A DNA stretch of 64,000 nt, from assembly GCA_013824245.1 (NCBI GenBank), contig PNNN01000049.1, forward strand, positions 121,068 to 185,067, read 5' to 3'. The DNA comes from Chlorobiaceae bacterium (GTDB taxonomy: Bacteria > Bacteroidota > Ignavibacteria > UBA10030 > SZUA-254). Shown piece by piece: positions 1 through 9,086 of the stretch (the first letter of the stretch is position 1; the number at the start of each line of letters is the position of its first letter). Made by a program: the position numbers and the translations under genes. The notes beneath the pieces are model-generated. The model saw only the letters and a list, made by a program, of their open reading frames with translations. It had not been told where the DNA came from and did not search any database.

Positions 1-1428
1 CCACCTTTTGCAATAACAGACGATGTAAATGCAAGTGAAGAACTTCGTCTTCAATATCGATACCTTGATCTTCGCCGGTCTCCACTTCAGAAAAATTTTC
101 TCATTCGTCACCAAATGTATCAAATTACGAGGAAGTATTACGATGAATTGAACTTCATCGAAGTTGAAACTCCGATACTTATGAAGAGCACGCCGGAAGG
201 TGCTCGCGATTACCTGGTCCCAAGCCGTGTTCATCACGGTAAATTTTATGCTCTTCCACAATCGCCGCAAACATATAAGCAATTGTTGATGGTTGCAGGA
301 ATGGATAGATATTTCCAGATAGTCAAATGTTTCCGTGACGAGGATTTACGTGCAGATCGACAACCGGAGTTCACTCAGATAGATGTTGAGATGTCTTTTG
401 TAGATGAAGAAGATATTTATCAGGTGACAGAGGGATTAATGAAACGGTTTTTTAAAGAGATTAAAGGAATCGAAATTCAAACACCTTTTCCCCGTTTGAC
501 TTATAAAGATGCAATAGAAACTTACGGCTCGGATAAACCGGATACGCGATTTGACTTAAGGTTTACACAAGTAAATGAATTGGTTCAGGATTCAGGATTC
601 AAAGTCTTTGCCGATGTTGTGAAGAAGGGTGGAGTGGTTGCCGGGTTTGTAGCACCTCAATGTGCGAACTATTCACGCAGTCAACTCGATCTTCTTACCG
701 ATCTTGCAAAGAAAATGGGTGCCGGCGGTTTGGTGTGGATGAAAGTTACAGCCGAAACTGTTGAATCACCAATAGAAAAATTTATCGGTAAAGAAGTTCT
801 TCTAGCGGTCAAAAATAAAATGAAAGCCACTTCAGGTGATCTTATTCTTCTAATCTCCGATAGTTGGATGAAAACGTACTCAATCCTCGGTAATCTCCGG
901 CTTGAAATTGCCAAGAGGTTGAACCTCCTTGATGATTCGAAGAATAATTTATTGTGGGTAACCGATTTCCCGATGTTCGAGTATGATGAAAACGACAAGA
1001 GATACGTTGCGGTTCATCATCCGTTCACATCACCGAAGATAGATGATTTACCGCTATTAGATTCTGATCCATCCAAAGCGCGGGCACGTGCATACGATTT
1101 GGTTTTAAACGGAAACGAAATCGCTGGCGGCAGTATCAGGATTCATGATCGGACATTACAGAGCAAAGTCTTTACACTTTTAGGGATCGACGAAGAACAC
1201 GCGAAGAAGAAATTCGGATTCTTGCTCGAAGCATTCCGTTACGGCGCGCCTCCACATGGCGGAATCGCTTATGGGTTCGACCGTATCTGCATGTTGCTGA
1301 CAGGCGAGAAATCGATTCGTGATGTTATAGCATTTCCAAAAACAACAAGCGCAATGTCATTGATGGATGAATCGCCTTCGGAAGTCGATGAAGCACAGTT
1401 AAAAGAGCTGCATATTAAACTTGTTTGA
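1..1428 (+). CDS. aspS: aspartyl-tRNA synthetase, 3' part (5' end outside window)
   Basis: Charges tRNA-Asp with aspartate in the cytoplasm. The ORF track starts at an internal ATG (115), but the frame is open to base 1 and upstream codons read RLQYRYLDLRR, the conserved start of the class II catalytic core, so the gene is cut by the window edge and lacks its N-terminal anticodon-binding OB domain here. Motif 2 reads FRDEDLRADRQPEFTQ. A GAD-type insert follows, as in bacterial rather than archaeal/eukaryotic AspRS. Motif 3 is GIAYGFDRICMLL, followed by RDVIAFPKT. The C-terminus is complete. Next gene is 95 bases away, so linkage to the HMG-CoA synthase operon is unproven. Confidence 0.97.
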   Translation, partial: PPFAITDDVNASEELRLQYRYLDLRRSPLQKNFLIRHQMYQITRKYYDELNFIEVETPILMKSTPEGARDYLVPSRVHHGKFYALPQSPQTYKQLLMVAGMDRYFQIVKCFRDEDLRADRQPEFTQIDVEMSFVDEEDIYQVTEGLMKRFFKEIKGIEIQTPFPRLTYKDAIETYGSDKPDTRFDLRFTQVNELVQDSGFKVFADVVKKGGVVAGFVAPQCANYSRSQLDLLTDLAKKMGAGGLVWMKVTAETVESPIEKFIGKEVLLAVKNKMKATSGDLILLISDSWMKTYSILGNLRLEIAKRLNLLDDSKNNLLWVTDFPMFEYDENDKRYVAVHHPFTSPKIDDLPLLDSDPSKARARAYDLVLNGNEIAGGSIRIHDRTLQSKVFTLLGIDEEHAKKKFGFLLEAFRYGAPPHGGIAYGFDRICMLLTGEKSIRDVIAFPKTTSAMSLMDESPSEVDEAQLKELHIKLV

Positions 1429-1523
1429 AAAAGTTTTATGCAACAAATTATTTCACACGAAGGCGCAAAGAAAAATAGAATAATTAATAAAAGAATTAAC
1501 AAAAATTTATTGAAGGAGAAATT

Positions 1524-2570
1524 ATGGTCGGAATTGTTGGTTTTGGCGCGTACCTCCCACGGTACCGCATAAAAGCAGAAACAATAGCAAAGCAATGGGG
1601 GATGGATGCTAATTCTATCATTCGGGGATTGCAGTTGAATGAAAAAACTGTTCCCGGACAAGATGAAGATACTATCACAATCTCAGTAGCGGCGGCGAAG
1701 AATGCACTATTGCGTGCACAAATCGATCCGCAGGATATTGGCGCATTGTATATAGGTTCTGAATCGCATCCGTATGCGGTTAAACCAAGCGGCACAATTG
1801 TAATCGATGCGCTTGGAATTGGTCCGCATGTTCACGTTGCAAGTTATGAATTTGCATGTAAAGCAGGAAGCGAAGCAATGTATGTTGCTGCAAATCTTGT
1901 AAAAGCTGGTGAGATGAAATATGCAATGGGCATCGGTGCAGATACATCGCAAGGTGCACCGGGGGATGCGCTGGAATATTCCGCCTCGGCTGGCGGCGCC
2001 GCGTTTATCATGGGAACCGAAAAAGTTGTGGCTGAAATTCTTTTCACTCACTCTTACACTTCCGATACTCCCGATTTCTGGCGGCGCGAAGGTGAAGATT
2101 ATCCCCGTCATGGCGGAAGATTTACAGGCGATCCCGCATACTTCAAGCACGTTATGGGTGCGGCGACTGCGCTTCTTGAAAAATCTAAAATGAAACCTTC
2201 CGATTTTAAGTATGCTGTTTTTCACATGCCAAACGGAAAGTTTCCTCAGGAAGTCGGCAAGCGTCTCGGCTTTACAAAAGAGCAGTTGGAAGTCGGATGG
2301 ATTGTGCCTTGGATGGGTAACACTTATTCTGGCTCATCACCAACCGGACTTGCGGCGATTCTCGATGTTGCTAAACCGGGCGACATGATTTTCATGGTAT
2401 CGTTTGGTTCCGGTGCAGGCAGTGATGGTTTCATCTTTAAAGTTACCAAAGAAATTACTAAGGTTCAGAATCGCGCGCCGAAGTTGAAAGATTATCTTGA
2501 TAAAGATAAAATCTATCTCGACTACGGTGAGTACGCGAAGTTCCGTAAAAAAATTAAACTTAATGAATAA
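1524..2570 (+). CDS. hydroxymethylglutaryl-CoA synthase, archaeal type
   Basis: Condenses acetyl-CoA with acetoacetyl-CoA to HMG-CoA, the first committed step of the mevalonate route. At 348 residues it has the short archaeal length. The thiolase-fold catalytic residues are visible: Glu80 in GSESHPYAVKPS, the acyl-accepting Cys112 in YEFACKAGSE, and His234 in FHMPNGKFP; GNTYSGSSPTG lies in the C-terminal half. AAGGAG sits five bases before the ATG. It is first in a tight operon with a thiolase and a DUF35 protein, the order known from archaea where the three form one complex that channels acetoacetyl-CoA. No HMG-CoA reductase is in the window, so the downstream product is not known. Confidence 0.93.
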   Translation: MVGIVGFGAYLPRYRIKAETIAKQWGMDANSIIRGLQLNEKTVPGQDEDTITISVAAAKNALLRAQIDPQDIGALYIGSESHPYAVKPSGTIVIDALGIGPHVHVASYEFACKAGSEAMYVAANLVKAGEMKYAMGIGADTSQGAPGDALEYSASAGGAAFIMGTEKVVAEILFTHSYTSDTPDFWRREGEDYPRHGGRFTGDPAYFKHVMGAATALLEKSKMKPSDFKYAVFHMPNGKFPQEVGKRLGFTKEQLEVGWIVPWMGNTYSGSSPTGLAAILDVAKPGDMIFMVSFGSGAGSDGFIFKVTKEITKVQNRAPKLKDYLDKDKIYLDYGEYAKFRKKIKLNE

Positions 2571-2582
2571 GGAGACCCGACT

Positions 2583-3734
2583 ATGAGAGATGTAGTAGTA
2601 ATAGGAGCCGGCATGACGAAGTTCGGCGAGCTTTGGGGCAAATCAATAAAAGATATTTTTGTTGAAGCCGCCCTGAAAGCAATCGAAGATGCCGGAGTAA
2701 AACAAATCGACTCGATGTACGTCGGTGCAATGTCGTCGGGATTGTTTGTTGGACAAGAACACTTAGGTGCGGTGATGGCAGATTACCTTGGTGTTACTCC
2801 GATTCCGGCAACACACGTTGAATCGGCTTGTGCATCGGGCGGTGTTTCGTTCCGACAAGCATATTTAGAAGTCGCTTCCGGTGCGAGTGATATCGTACTT
2901 GCAGGCGGTGTTGAGAAGATGACAGACGGCGCCGATGTAACAGAAGCGCTGGCAACTGCCGCCGATCAGGAGTATGAAGTGTATCAGGGCGTTACGTTTC
3001 CCGGATTGTACGCCATGATCGCACACGCGCACATGAAGGAATTCGGCACAACCCGAAAACAACTTGCCGCGGTCGCTGTGAAGAATCACAGAAACGGAGC
3101 CAAGAATCCGAACGCACAATTCCGCTCGGAGATTACGATAGATCAGGTACTTAACGCGACGATGGTTTCGGATCCGTTCGGGCTGCTCGACTGCTCACCA
3201 GTGAGCGATGGAGCCGCAGCCGTAATTGTTACGACGATGGAAATGGCAAAAAAACTTAAGAAGAAACCAATCAAAGTTATCGCATCTGCTCAAGCTTCAG
3301 ATACGATAGCGCTTCACAGCCGACCGAGCATAACCACTATCGGTTCAGTTGTGAATGCCGCGAAGAAAGCGTACAAGATGGCGGGATTAAAACCGTCGGA
3401 TATCGATCTTTGCGAGGTGCACGACTGCTTTACGATTGCCGAGATTGTTGTCTCGGAAGATTTAGGATTTTTCAAAAAAGGCGAAGGTGGAAAAGCCGCT
3501 GAGAAAGGTTTAACCGCCATCGGAGGAAAAATTCCAATCAACACAAGCGGCGGACTGAAATCTAAAGGTCATCCGGTTGGAGCAACAGGCATCGCACAAA
3601 TAATTGAACTTTATGAACAACTCAATGGCAAAGCAGGTGACCGTCAGGTTAAAGGCGCGCGGATCGGTATGGCGCAAAACATGGGCGGAAGCGGCGCAAG
3701 CTGTGTCATTCATATTTTGGAAGGTGGAAAATGA
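2583..3734 (+). CDS. acetyl-CoA C-acetyltransferase (thiolase), archaeal/SCP2-like
   Basis: Predicted to make acetoacetyl-CoA from two acetyl-CoA for the preceding HMG-CoA synthase. Nucleophile Cys83 lies in [18 protein letters not shown] and [14 protein letters not shown] carry the other conserved active-site segments, and the C-terminus reads MGGSGASC rather than the CIGGG of classical thiolases, as in the archaeal/SCP-x branch. Length 383 fits. AAGGAG lies eight bases before the ATG and only 12 bases separate it from the synthase; the stop overlaps the next start as ATGA, so translational coupling is likely. Confidence 0.93.
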   Translation: MRDVVVIGAGMTKFGELWGKSIKDIFVEAALKAIEDAGVKQIDSMYVGAMSSGLFVGQEHLGAVMADYLGVTPIPATHVESACASGGVSFRQAYLEVASGASDIVLAGGVEKMTDGADVTEALATAADQEYEVYQGVTFPGLYAMIAHAHMKEFGTTRKQLAAVAVKNHRNGAKNPNAQFRSEITIDQVLNATMVSDPFGLLDCSPVSDGAAAVIVTTMEMAKKLKKKPIKVIASAQASDTIALHSRPSITTIGSVVNAAKKAYKMAGLKPSDIDLCEVHDCFTIAEIVVSEDLGFFKKGEGGKAAEKGLTAIGGKIPINTSGGLKSKGHPVGATGIAQIIELYEQLNGKAGDRQVKGARIGMAQNMGGSGASCVIHILEGGK

Positions 3735-4123
3735 TTACTGCACGTTATCATCGCGAAGTTCCTCAACGCTATCGGCTCGAAGCAGGCAAATGCACAAAGT
3801 GCGGATATGTTGCTTTTCCGCCGCGGCTTGTTTGTCCGAAATGCAGCACGAAAAAATTCAAACCAATCGTGTTGAAGGATGAAGGTAAAATAATTACCTA
3901 CACTGTAATCCGTGTGGGACCCGATAAATTTTCAAAAGAAACTCCATACGCAATCGGGATTATCGAATTGAACGATAAACTCCGCTTGACTGCTCAAATT
4001 GCTGGTGTGGTTGATTTTGAGAAACTGAAGATCGGACAAAAGGTAAAGCTTGTCTTCCGAAAAATTCAGGACGATGGCAAAGCCGGAATCCACATGTATG
4101 GGTATAAAGCTGTTTTAGCTTAA
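3731..4123 (+). CDS. DUF35 OB-fold / Zn-ribbon acyl-CoA-binding protein
   Basis: Scaffold subunit of the thiolase/HMG-CoA synthase complex by analogy with archaea, where the DUF35 protein bridges the two enzymes. An N-terminal rubredoxin-like zinc ribbon has Cys21, Cys24, Cys35 and Cys38 (CTKCG and CPKC), followed by an OB fold through residue 130. The start overlaps the thiolase stop by four bases. Its last 25 codons recur at 11898-11975 with only silent changes, evidence that another DUF35 copy existed here. Confidence 0.93.
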   Translation: MITARYHREVPQRYRLEAGKCTKCGYVAFPPRLVCPKCSTKKFKPIVLKDEGKIITYTVIRVGPDKFSKETPYAIGIIELNDKLRLTAQIAGVVDFEKLKIGQKVKLVFRKIQDDGKAGIHMYGYKAVLA

Positions 4124-4128
4124 GAAAA

Positions 4129-4196
4129 AACCTCCCGAAGTGCTTGCTCTGTCGTTAGCGAAGGCTCTATCTTCGGGAAGTTAAGAGTTGTTTTTA
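4129..4196 (+). terminator. probable terminator after the HMG-CoA synthase operon
   Basis: AACCTCCCGAAG pairs with CTTCGGGAAGTT (12 bp, one wobble) across a 30-base loop and is followed shortly by TTGTTTTTATA. The long loop weakens the call. Confidence 0.55.
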
Positions 4197-4228
4197 TATA
4201 TCAAGAGAATTATTTACCTTAAATCGGT

Positions 4229-4411
4229 ATGAAGAAAAAATTTGATTGCGTGGAAATGAAGCACAATATTCAAGCGAAGATTTATAAAGAAATCAAGGGA
4301 ATGACGCACGCAGAAGAATTAGAATATTACCGTCGTAAAGCCGAAGAGCTATGGAAAAGATTTGGTAAAGAAAGGCCAAATATCGGGAAGCGTAAAAAAG
4401 AAATAGCATAA
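4229..4411 (+). CDS. small charged protein, antitoxin-like, no partner
   Basis: A 60-residue lysine/glutamate-rich, probably helical protein beginning MKKKFDCVEMKHNIQ. It resembles short orphan or toxin-linked proteins widespread in environmental genomes, but I cannot name the family. No toxin gene follows: the next gene 42 bases downstream is a membrane protein. No strong ribosome-binding site is visible. Could be a remnant of a toxin-antitoxin pair, in line with other decayed pairs in this window. Confidence 0.5.
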   Translation: MKKKFDCVEMKHNIQAKIYKEIKGMTHAEELEYYRRKAEELWKRFGKERPNIGKRKKEIA

Positions 4412-4453
4412 ATAAGGGCTTCAAACTTTCGAGAGGTTAAGAGGACTTTCTCT

Positions 4454-4864
4454 ATGAATACAAAGCAATTAGTACCTATACTGATTCATGCATCTGTCGG
4501 TTGGGTGTTTTGTGCAGCAACGATAGGAATAGGCATGGCTACGACCTCAATCAAGAATACGTTGATCATTCACGTAATCGGTGCTCCTGTTTTCTTCATC
4601 GCAGTTTCAATTGCTTACTTCACCAAGTACAGGTATGGAACACCGCTTTTTATTGCCATATTGTTTATAGCTTTCGTGGTAACAGTTGATTTTTTTCTTG
4701 TAGCATTGGTCATTAACAGAAGTCTTGAGATGTTCACCAATTTGCTTGGGACGTGGATTCCGTTCGTTTTAATTTTCGCTTCAACATATTTTACAGGAAT
4801 CATAATCATTGCACGACATCGTGGAAACAATAATACCAGCGCAGTCAAACAGGTAAAAAACTAG
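4454..4864 (+). CDS. four-helix inner-membrane protein, unknown function
   Basis: A 136-residue hydrophobic protein with four predicted transmembrane segments (about residues 7-28, 34-55, 62-87 and 98-120) and a short basic, Asn-rich C-terminal tail. A purine-rich GAGAGGTTAAGAGGA tract precedes the start. I do not recognise a characterised family. It is followed by a promoter-shaped repeat and then the secreted protein genes, so it probably ends its own transcript. Confidence 0.6.
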   Translation: MNTKQLVPILIHASVGWVFCAATIGIGMATTSIKNTLIIHVIGAPVFFIAVSIAYFTKYRYGTPLFIAILFIAFVVTVDFFLVALVINRSLEMFTNLLGTWIPFVLIFASTYFTGIIIIARHRGNNNTSAVKQVKN

Positions 4865-4890
4865 CTGGGAGTGAATTCCATTTCGAAGTA

Positions 4891-4950
4891 GAGGATTTGG
4901 TTTTGTGTATTATTAACCATACATTTACGCTAAATTTAAAACGGTTTAAA
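4891..4950 (+). repeat. promoter-shaped repeat module, copy 1
   Basis: TTTG (4896-4899), 20 bases, then TACATTTA (4920-4927), then CGCTAAATTTAAAACGG, which recurs near 19961 and 34114. TTTG / TAnnTTTG is the known Bacteroidota housekeeping promoter pattern. It points toward the secreted protein at 5037. Related copies: 12092, 19923, 21811, 34079, 34322. Confidence 0.5.
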
Positions 4951-5036
4951 GAGCGTGATGAGTGTAAAAAACCAGCTGAAACAATGGAAAACACATTCAT
5001 CTTTCAAGGAATTGATGACTCTTGTAACACAGATTG

Positions 5037-6566
5037 ATGCTTAGCAACGTAAGACAGCCCCTTCACATATTGTTTCTCGCCAGCGTGATGCTGCTGGTTG
5101 CTTCTGACCCCGTCGTCTCGGCGAACAGAACGTTTACCGGTCCCGGCAATTTCAGCGACGCTACAAAGTGGAGTGGTAGTTCGATTCCTAACGCAGGAGA
5201 TAACCTCTGGATCAGAGGAACGTGCACTTTTGACAACGCTGCAAACAGCTTAGCATACGGCGCACTGGATGTTGGACATACAGTAGCGGGTACGCTGAAT
5301 TGGCCTGTCGGCGGAACCAATACTCTGAATGTAACTGATGTCAGTTCGACGAATGCCGGCAGTGCCATCGATATGACTAACGGGGGAACGCTTCAGATCC
5401 GCACATCTTGGACTACTACTAACCAGACATTTACACCAGGGACTGGTACGATTACATTTGCCGGAACTCAAACAATGCCAGCCGCAATATCAACATACAA
5501 CAACTTGACCATTAACATAGCAGCGGGTACTGTAACTTTTGGCGTTGGAACGACAGTGAATGGTAATTTGCTGATCTCTGCCGGAACTCTCAGTGTCGGA
5601 GCAAGCAATTTTGTATTAAACGCGAAAGGTAATTTCACAAACAACGCTGGCTTTACCCAAGGCAGCGGCACAGTAACATTGAACGGCACCACAGCTCAAG
5701 CCGTAGGTGGAACTACAAGTACAGCATTCAACAATTTAACCATTTCCAATACCAGTGCTACAGTTTCTGCAAACACAAACTTCAGTGTCGGAGGCACTCT
5801 AACAGTCAATGGCAGCGCAGTCTTGAATCCTGCTGCCGCTGTGGTCATCAGTGGATCTGGTACGCTGACGGGAAGTGGCACGGTCAAAGTAACTCGAACT
5901 GCTGCGACGGCTGACTTCGCTTCTCAATACACGATCACGGCTAAGACACTCACCAACTTAACGGTAGATTACGACGCCACAGCGGCGCAGACAGTGAACG
6001 AGTTGAATTATTTCAACCTGACTGTCAGTGGTAATCGCGGCAGTGCGACTGTAACGCTTGCATCCGGCACGGTGGGAATCTCGGGGACCTTCACTCTCAA
6101 TGCGACCAATGTTGTCTACGCAACATCAGGGAATACGGTGGACTTTAACGGAAGTGGTGCCCAAACGATCACGGCATTCAATTATAATAACCTGACTGTC
6201 AGTGCTACTCGAGTTACGAACAACATAACGTGGTCATCCAGCAGTACAATTGGAATAGCTGATGTCCTCGGTTTGACGGCGACCTTTACATCAGGTTCTC
6301 ATATTACGACTGGCAGTACGATTGACTACAACGGCGCCTCGGCTCAGAGCATCACGGCGACATCGGCAAAGTTTAGTTATTACCATCTGATTCTCTCCAA
6401 TACTGGCGCGAAATCCATTAGCAGTCCGGTTACAGCAACAGGAAACATGACCGTAAATGCCGGGGCGAGCGTCACGGTTGTACCCGGTGTGACTCTGCAA
6501 GTCAATGGAGATATCGGAAACGCCGGCACAATCACGAACAATGGTATAATCAACGCAGGGAATTAG
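5037..6566 (+). CDS. secreted beta-strand-repeat protein
   Basis: A signal peptide at the N-terminus (hydrophobic LHILFLASVMLLVAS, cleavage near VVSA) is followed by about 480 residues of Ser/Thr/Asn/Gly-rich short strands with recurring NNLT(I/V)S, GTxTFxG and SGTLTxSG patterns, typical of right-handed beta-helix or filamentous surface proteins. There is no type IX sorting domain; the protein ends NNGIINAGN. The track start is a TTG at 5034 with ATG directly after it; a stop in frame just upstream leaves only these options, and ATG 5037 is preferred. The Shine-Dalgarno is weak. It shares architecture with the next gene and is likely an adhesin or matrix component. Confidence 0.8.
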   Translation: MLSNVRQPLHILFLASVMLLVASDPVVSANRTFTGPGNFSDATKWSGSSIPNAGDNLWIRGTCTFDNAANSLAYGALDVGHTVAGTLNWPVGGTNTLNVTDVSSTNAGSAIDMTNGGTLQIRTSWTTTNQTFTPGTGTITFAGTQTMPAAISTYNNLTINIAAGTVTFGVGTTVNGNLLISAGTLSVGASNFVLNAKGNFTNNAGFTQGSGTVTLNGTTAQAVGGTTSTAFNNLTISNTSATVSANTNFSVGGTLTVNGSAVLNPAAAVVISGSGTLTGSGTVKVTRTAATADFASQYTITAKTLTNLTVDYDATAAQTVNELNYFNLTVSGNRGSATVTLASGTVGISGTFTLNATNVVYATSGNTVDFNGSGAQTITAFNYNNLTVSATRVTNNITWSSSSTIGIADVLGLTATFTSGSHITTGSTIDYNGASAQSITATSAKFSYYHLILSNTGAKSISSPVTATGNMTVNAGASVTVVPGVTLQVNGDIGNAGTITNNGIINAGN

Positions 6567-6623
6567 CAGATGTACTATTCACGAATTAAACATATATCAA
6601 CAACAAACAAAGGAGAAAAAGCA

Positions 6624-6653
6624 ATGTGTTACGAACAATTCAGACCGCCTTAG
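6624..6653 (+). other. possible nine-residue leader ORF plus hairpin
   Basis: AAAGGAGA stands a few bases before an ATG that opens a nine-codon frame (MCYEQFRPP, stop TAG). A hairpin follows at 6670-6697 (ACGAGCCCGAC with GTCGGGTCGT). It lies between two secreted protein genes. It may be a leader peptide, or a relic of a gene start. Confidence 0.3.
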
Positions 6654-6827
6654 TGCGGAACGGCATTTTACGAGCCCGACGTGAGCGGTCGGGTCGTAGA
6701 TAAGAACAACGTTAACCATTTAACAAAATAAAAAGGAACAATTATCATGAAAACGCAAAATTTAGTAAACAAAAATCAAAACAAAAATTCAAACTATTTA
6801 AAAACAATTTCAAAAAGGAGTAAAGTA

Positions 6828-8417
6828 ATGTTTAAATCAATTTTATTCGCAATCGTCGCCTTATTCGTTATCGTAGGCGTAACTTTTAGCCAGAATCTTG
6901 TAATTCAATCTGGAAGTAGTTTTACGGGAACTGGAACTTATAATATCAAAGGCAACATAACAAATAGCGGTGTTGCCGCTCCAACCACAATAGAAGGTAC
7001 AGTAAATCTCACTGGTGCTGACCAGGGTATCGGTACAGCAACTAATGGCGGACTCACATTTGGGACTCTTAGTTCTGCGGGGACGCTTGCCAAAACTCAG
7101 AATGTTGCCGTAACCGTATCGACTGCTTACACAGTTGCCGGTACAGGCAGCTTTGATGTCAATGGACAAACTCTTAATCTTGATGGTTCTGCCAATAGAA
7201 CAAGTGGTGCACTCGCAGCAAGCGGTGGTGGCAGCACTGTGAACTATCGTGCAAATGCGGGATCACAGACTGTTATCGATGCAAACTATACTAATTTAAT
7301 TCTCTCGAATGCTGCTTCAAAAAGCCTGCAAGGTCCAGTAATCGCTGGGACAATGACACATACCGGTGGTGACCTGACTGTGGATCGAGACCTTACGGTC
7401 AACACGTCGGGTACTTTGGCAACTCTGGCAAACATTACTGCCGGTAGAACGCTAACCTTCGGAACTGGAGCAAGCAGCATCAATACAATTACAGCGATAA
7501 ACGGTACAGGGAGTCTGATCAACGGTTCCGGTGCTCTCACAGTTACTAACCTGAGTGGCAACAGCGGTACGATTACGTCGGCTGCTGGTGGTGGAACAAT
7601 GTCCTTTACTAATGCAGCAACAAACGGTGGCACGATTACAGGTGGAGCGGGCTTGGTAACATTCTCCAACACACTTGATCATGGCACAGGAACGATAACT
7701 GCAGGAACAGGCGGTCTAAAATTCGACGGTGTGTTAACAATTAATTCCGGTACCGTTACTGCTGGAACAGGAACAAATCTTGACTTCAACGCTGATGTTG
7801 CGATTAAAGTTGGTGGTACGATATCACTTATAGGTACAGGAGAAGCAACTTTTGCTAGTACCTTTGCAGAACAATCTGGAACTGTTAACCTCGCCGTCGG
7901 ATCTTTGTGGACGTATGATGGTGGCGATCAAAATGTCGCTGGTGGCGGAGCTGGTGTTACTTACGGAAGGTTGACGATGGCAGGCACTGGCAGCAGTAAA
8001 AAGACAGCCCTTGGTGACCTCACAGTCAACGGGGATTTCACAAATTCACCAACTATTACAACAGACATGAGAACGTTTGGCTTGACACTGGCTGCTGGCA
8101 AGATCAACACAGGCGCAACGATGCAATTTGCCGGTCTAAACAACGGTGTAGTGTTCAATACTGGTACGGTTGAGTACAATGGAACAACGGGTGATGCTGC
8201 TACCCAGACAGTTGCTACTGGAACGTATGCAAATTTGTTATTTACCAACAATTCTCCAAAGAATATTCTCGGTGGAACGGTTAGCACATCTTCTAATCTC
8301 GGCATCAACTCTGGCGTAACGGTGAATGTGCAAGGTACAGGCATTTTGACAGTTGGTGCTGATTTGATCAACGCCGGCACGCTCAACAACGCTGGTACAG
8401 TCAACGTGGGTGAATAA
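6828..8417 (+). CDS. secreted beta-strand-repeat protein
   Basis: Residues from MFKSILFAIVALFVIVGVTFSQ form a clean signal peptide, then about 500 residues of Gly/Thr/Asn-rich short repeats (GTGTITAGTGG-like, SNxxxKSLxGPV), ending NNAGTVNVGE with no sorting domain. The track begins at 6747, adding 27 Asn/Lys-rich residues ahead of the signal peptide. ATG 6828 has AAGGAG at good spacing and puts the signal peptide first, so I use it; the 6747 ATG also has AAGGA nearby and remains possible. Its end resembles that of the preceding gene, suggesting the two are paralogues. Confidence 0.8.
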   Translation: MFKSILFAIVALFVIVGVTFSQNLVIQSGSSFTGTGTYNIKGNITNSGVAAPTTIEGTVNLTGADQGIGTATNGGLTFGTLSSAGTLAKTQNVAVTVSTAYTVAGTGSFDVNGQTLNLDGSANRTSGALAASGGGSTVNYRANAGSQTVIDANYTNLILSNAASKSLQGPVIAGTMTHTGGDLTVDRDLTVNTSGTLATLANITAGRTLTFGTGASSINTITAINGTGSLINGSGALTVTNLSGNSGTITSAAGGGTMSFTNAATNGGTITGGAGLVTFSNTLDHGTGTITAGTGGLKFDGVLTINSGTVTAGTGTNLDFNADVAIKVGGTISLIGTGEATFASTFAEQSGTVNLAVGSLWTYDGGDQNVAGGGAGVTYGRLTMAGTGSSKKTALGDLTVNGDFTNSPTITTDMRTFGLTLAAGKINTGATMQFAGLNNGVVFNTGTVEYNGTTGDAATQTVATGTYANLLFTNNSPKNILGGTVSTSSNLGINSGVTVNVQGTGILTVGADLINAGTLNNAGTVNVGE

Positions 8418-9086
8418 GTGCATCGCGTAAAAAACATAACAATGGGTACAGTCATGTAACAGGTGAATACATAATAATGTGAAGACAATCTCGTAGCACG
8501 AACTTCAGTTCGTGAACCGGTGGCGTGGCTGCGACATGAATGTCACGCTACATGTAGTTCGCCGATGCGTGGTCCATAAAGTAGGACTGAATGTTTGCAG
8601 CTTTGCACTCATCCGACATATTACGCCCGGTCGCCCGCCGGAGGGCGGGTTCGAGTCGGATGTCGGCTGCAGCGGAAATTGTTCGTCAACAGTATTGAGA
8701 TGTCATGCTGAGCGAGGTCCCACGAAGCGGGACGGAGTCGAATCATCTGAAGCAAGATGTCAGATTCCCCCTCCTGCCAAATTTGTTCAACATCGGGACT
8801 CAGAATGACACTGAGGCAGTTGATGTGTATGATAAGTTTGAATTAATGAAAGTGCGTTTTCATGTAAAATGATGAAAAAATATAAAGTTAAAAAACCCTC
8901 CTGAAAACTGGTGGTGAGATTCTGCTCAAATCTTACCACTGGCAGCAGGAGAATGAACCACGAGGTGAAGGCGTTTTTTATTCTGAGCCAAAAGCTCATG
9001 CGCCTCTGGCAGGCGGGCCTTCACTTCAGTTGATTGTTTGGATGATATTGAAATGAAAAAAAATATTAGAATTTTAGAAAGAGTGT
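8418..9086. repeat. gene-free stretch of stacked palindromic repeats
   Basis: No credible gene; the 98-residue ORF at 8512-8808 runs through repeats. Seen from left to right: a perfect palindrome CACGAACTTCAGTTCGTG near 8498, a CATGAATGTCACG palindrome near 8535, a GCCCGCCGGAGGGCGGG hairpin near 8636, a 110-base element with inverted ends (listed separately), and pairing segments GTGAAGGC/GCCTTCAC (about 8964 and 9018) and CCTCCTG/CAGGAG around 8899-8950. These look like unrelated dispersed palindromic elements that accumulated in one intergenic site. Confidence 0.6.
8701..8810. mobile_element. MITE-like element, about 110 bp
   Basis: Begins TGTCATGCTGAG and ends CTCAGAATGACA, inverted ends matching at 11 of 12 positions. 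The interior holds a CCCACGAAGCGGG hairpin and an AGTCGAATCATCT / AGATGTCAGATT segment. A related end, TGTCATTTTGAG, occurs at 29566. No coding capacity. Confidence 0.5.

Noticed and set aside
5063-5887. Minus-strand ORFs of 60-101 residues (also 7286-8488)
   Set aside because: Pro/Val-rich shadows opposite Thr/Gly-rich repeat genes.
8512-8808. 98-residue ORF MNRWRGCDMNVTLH...
   Set aside because: It runs through several palindromic repeats and has no domain or ribosome-binding site; treated as repeat sequence.
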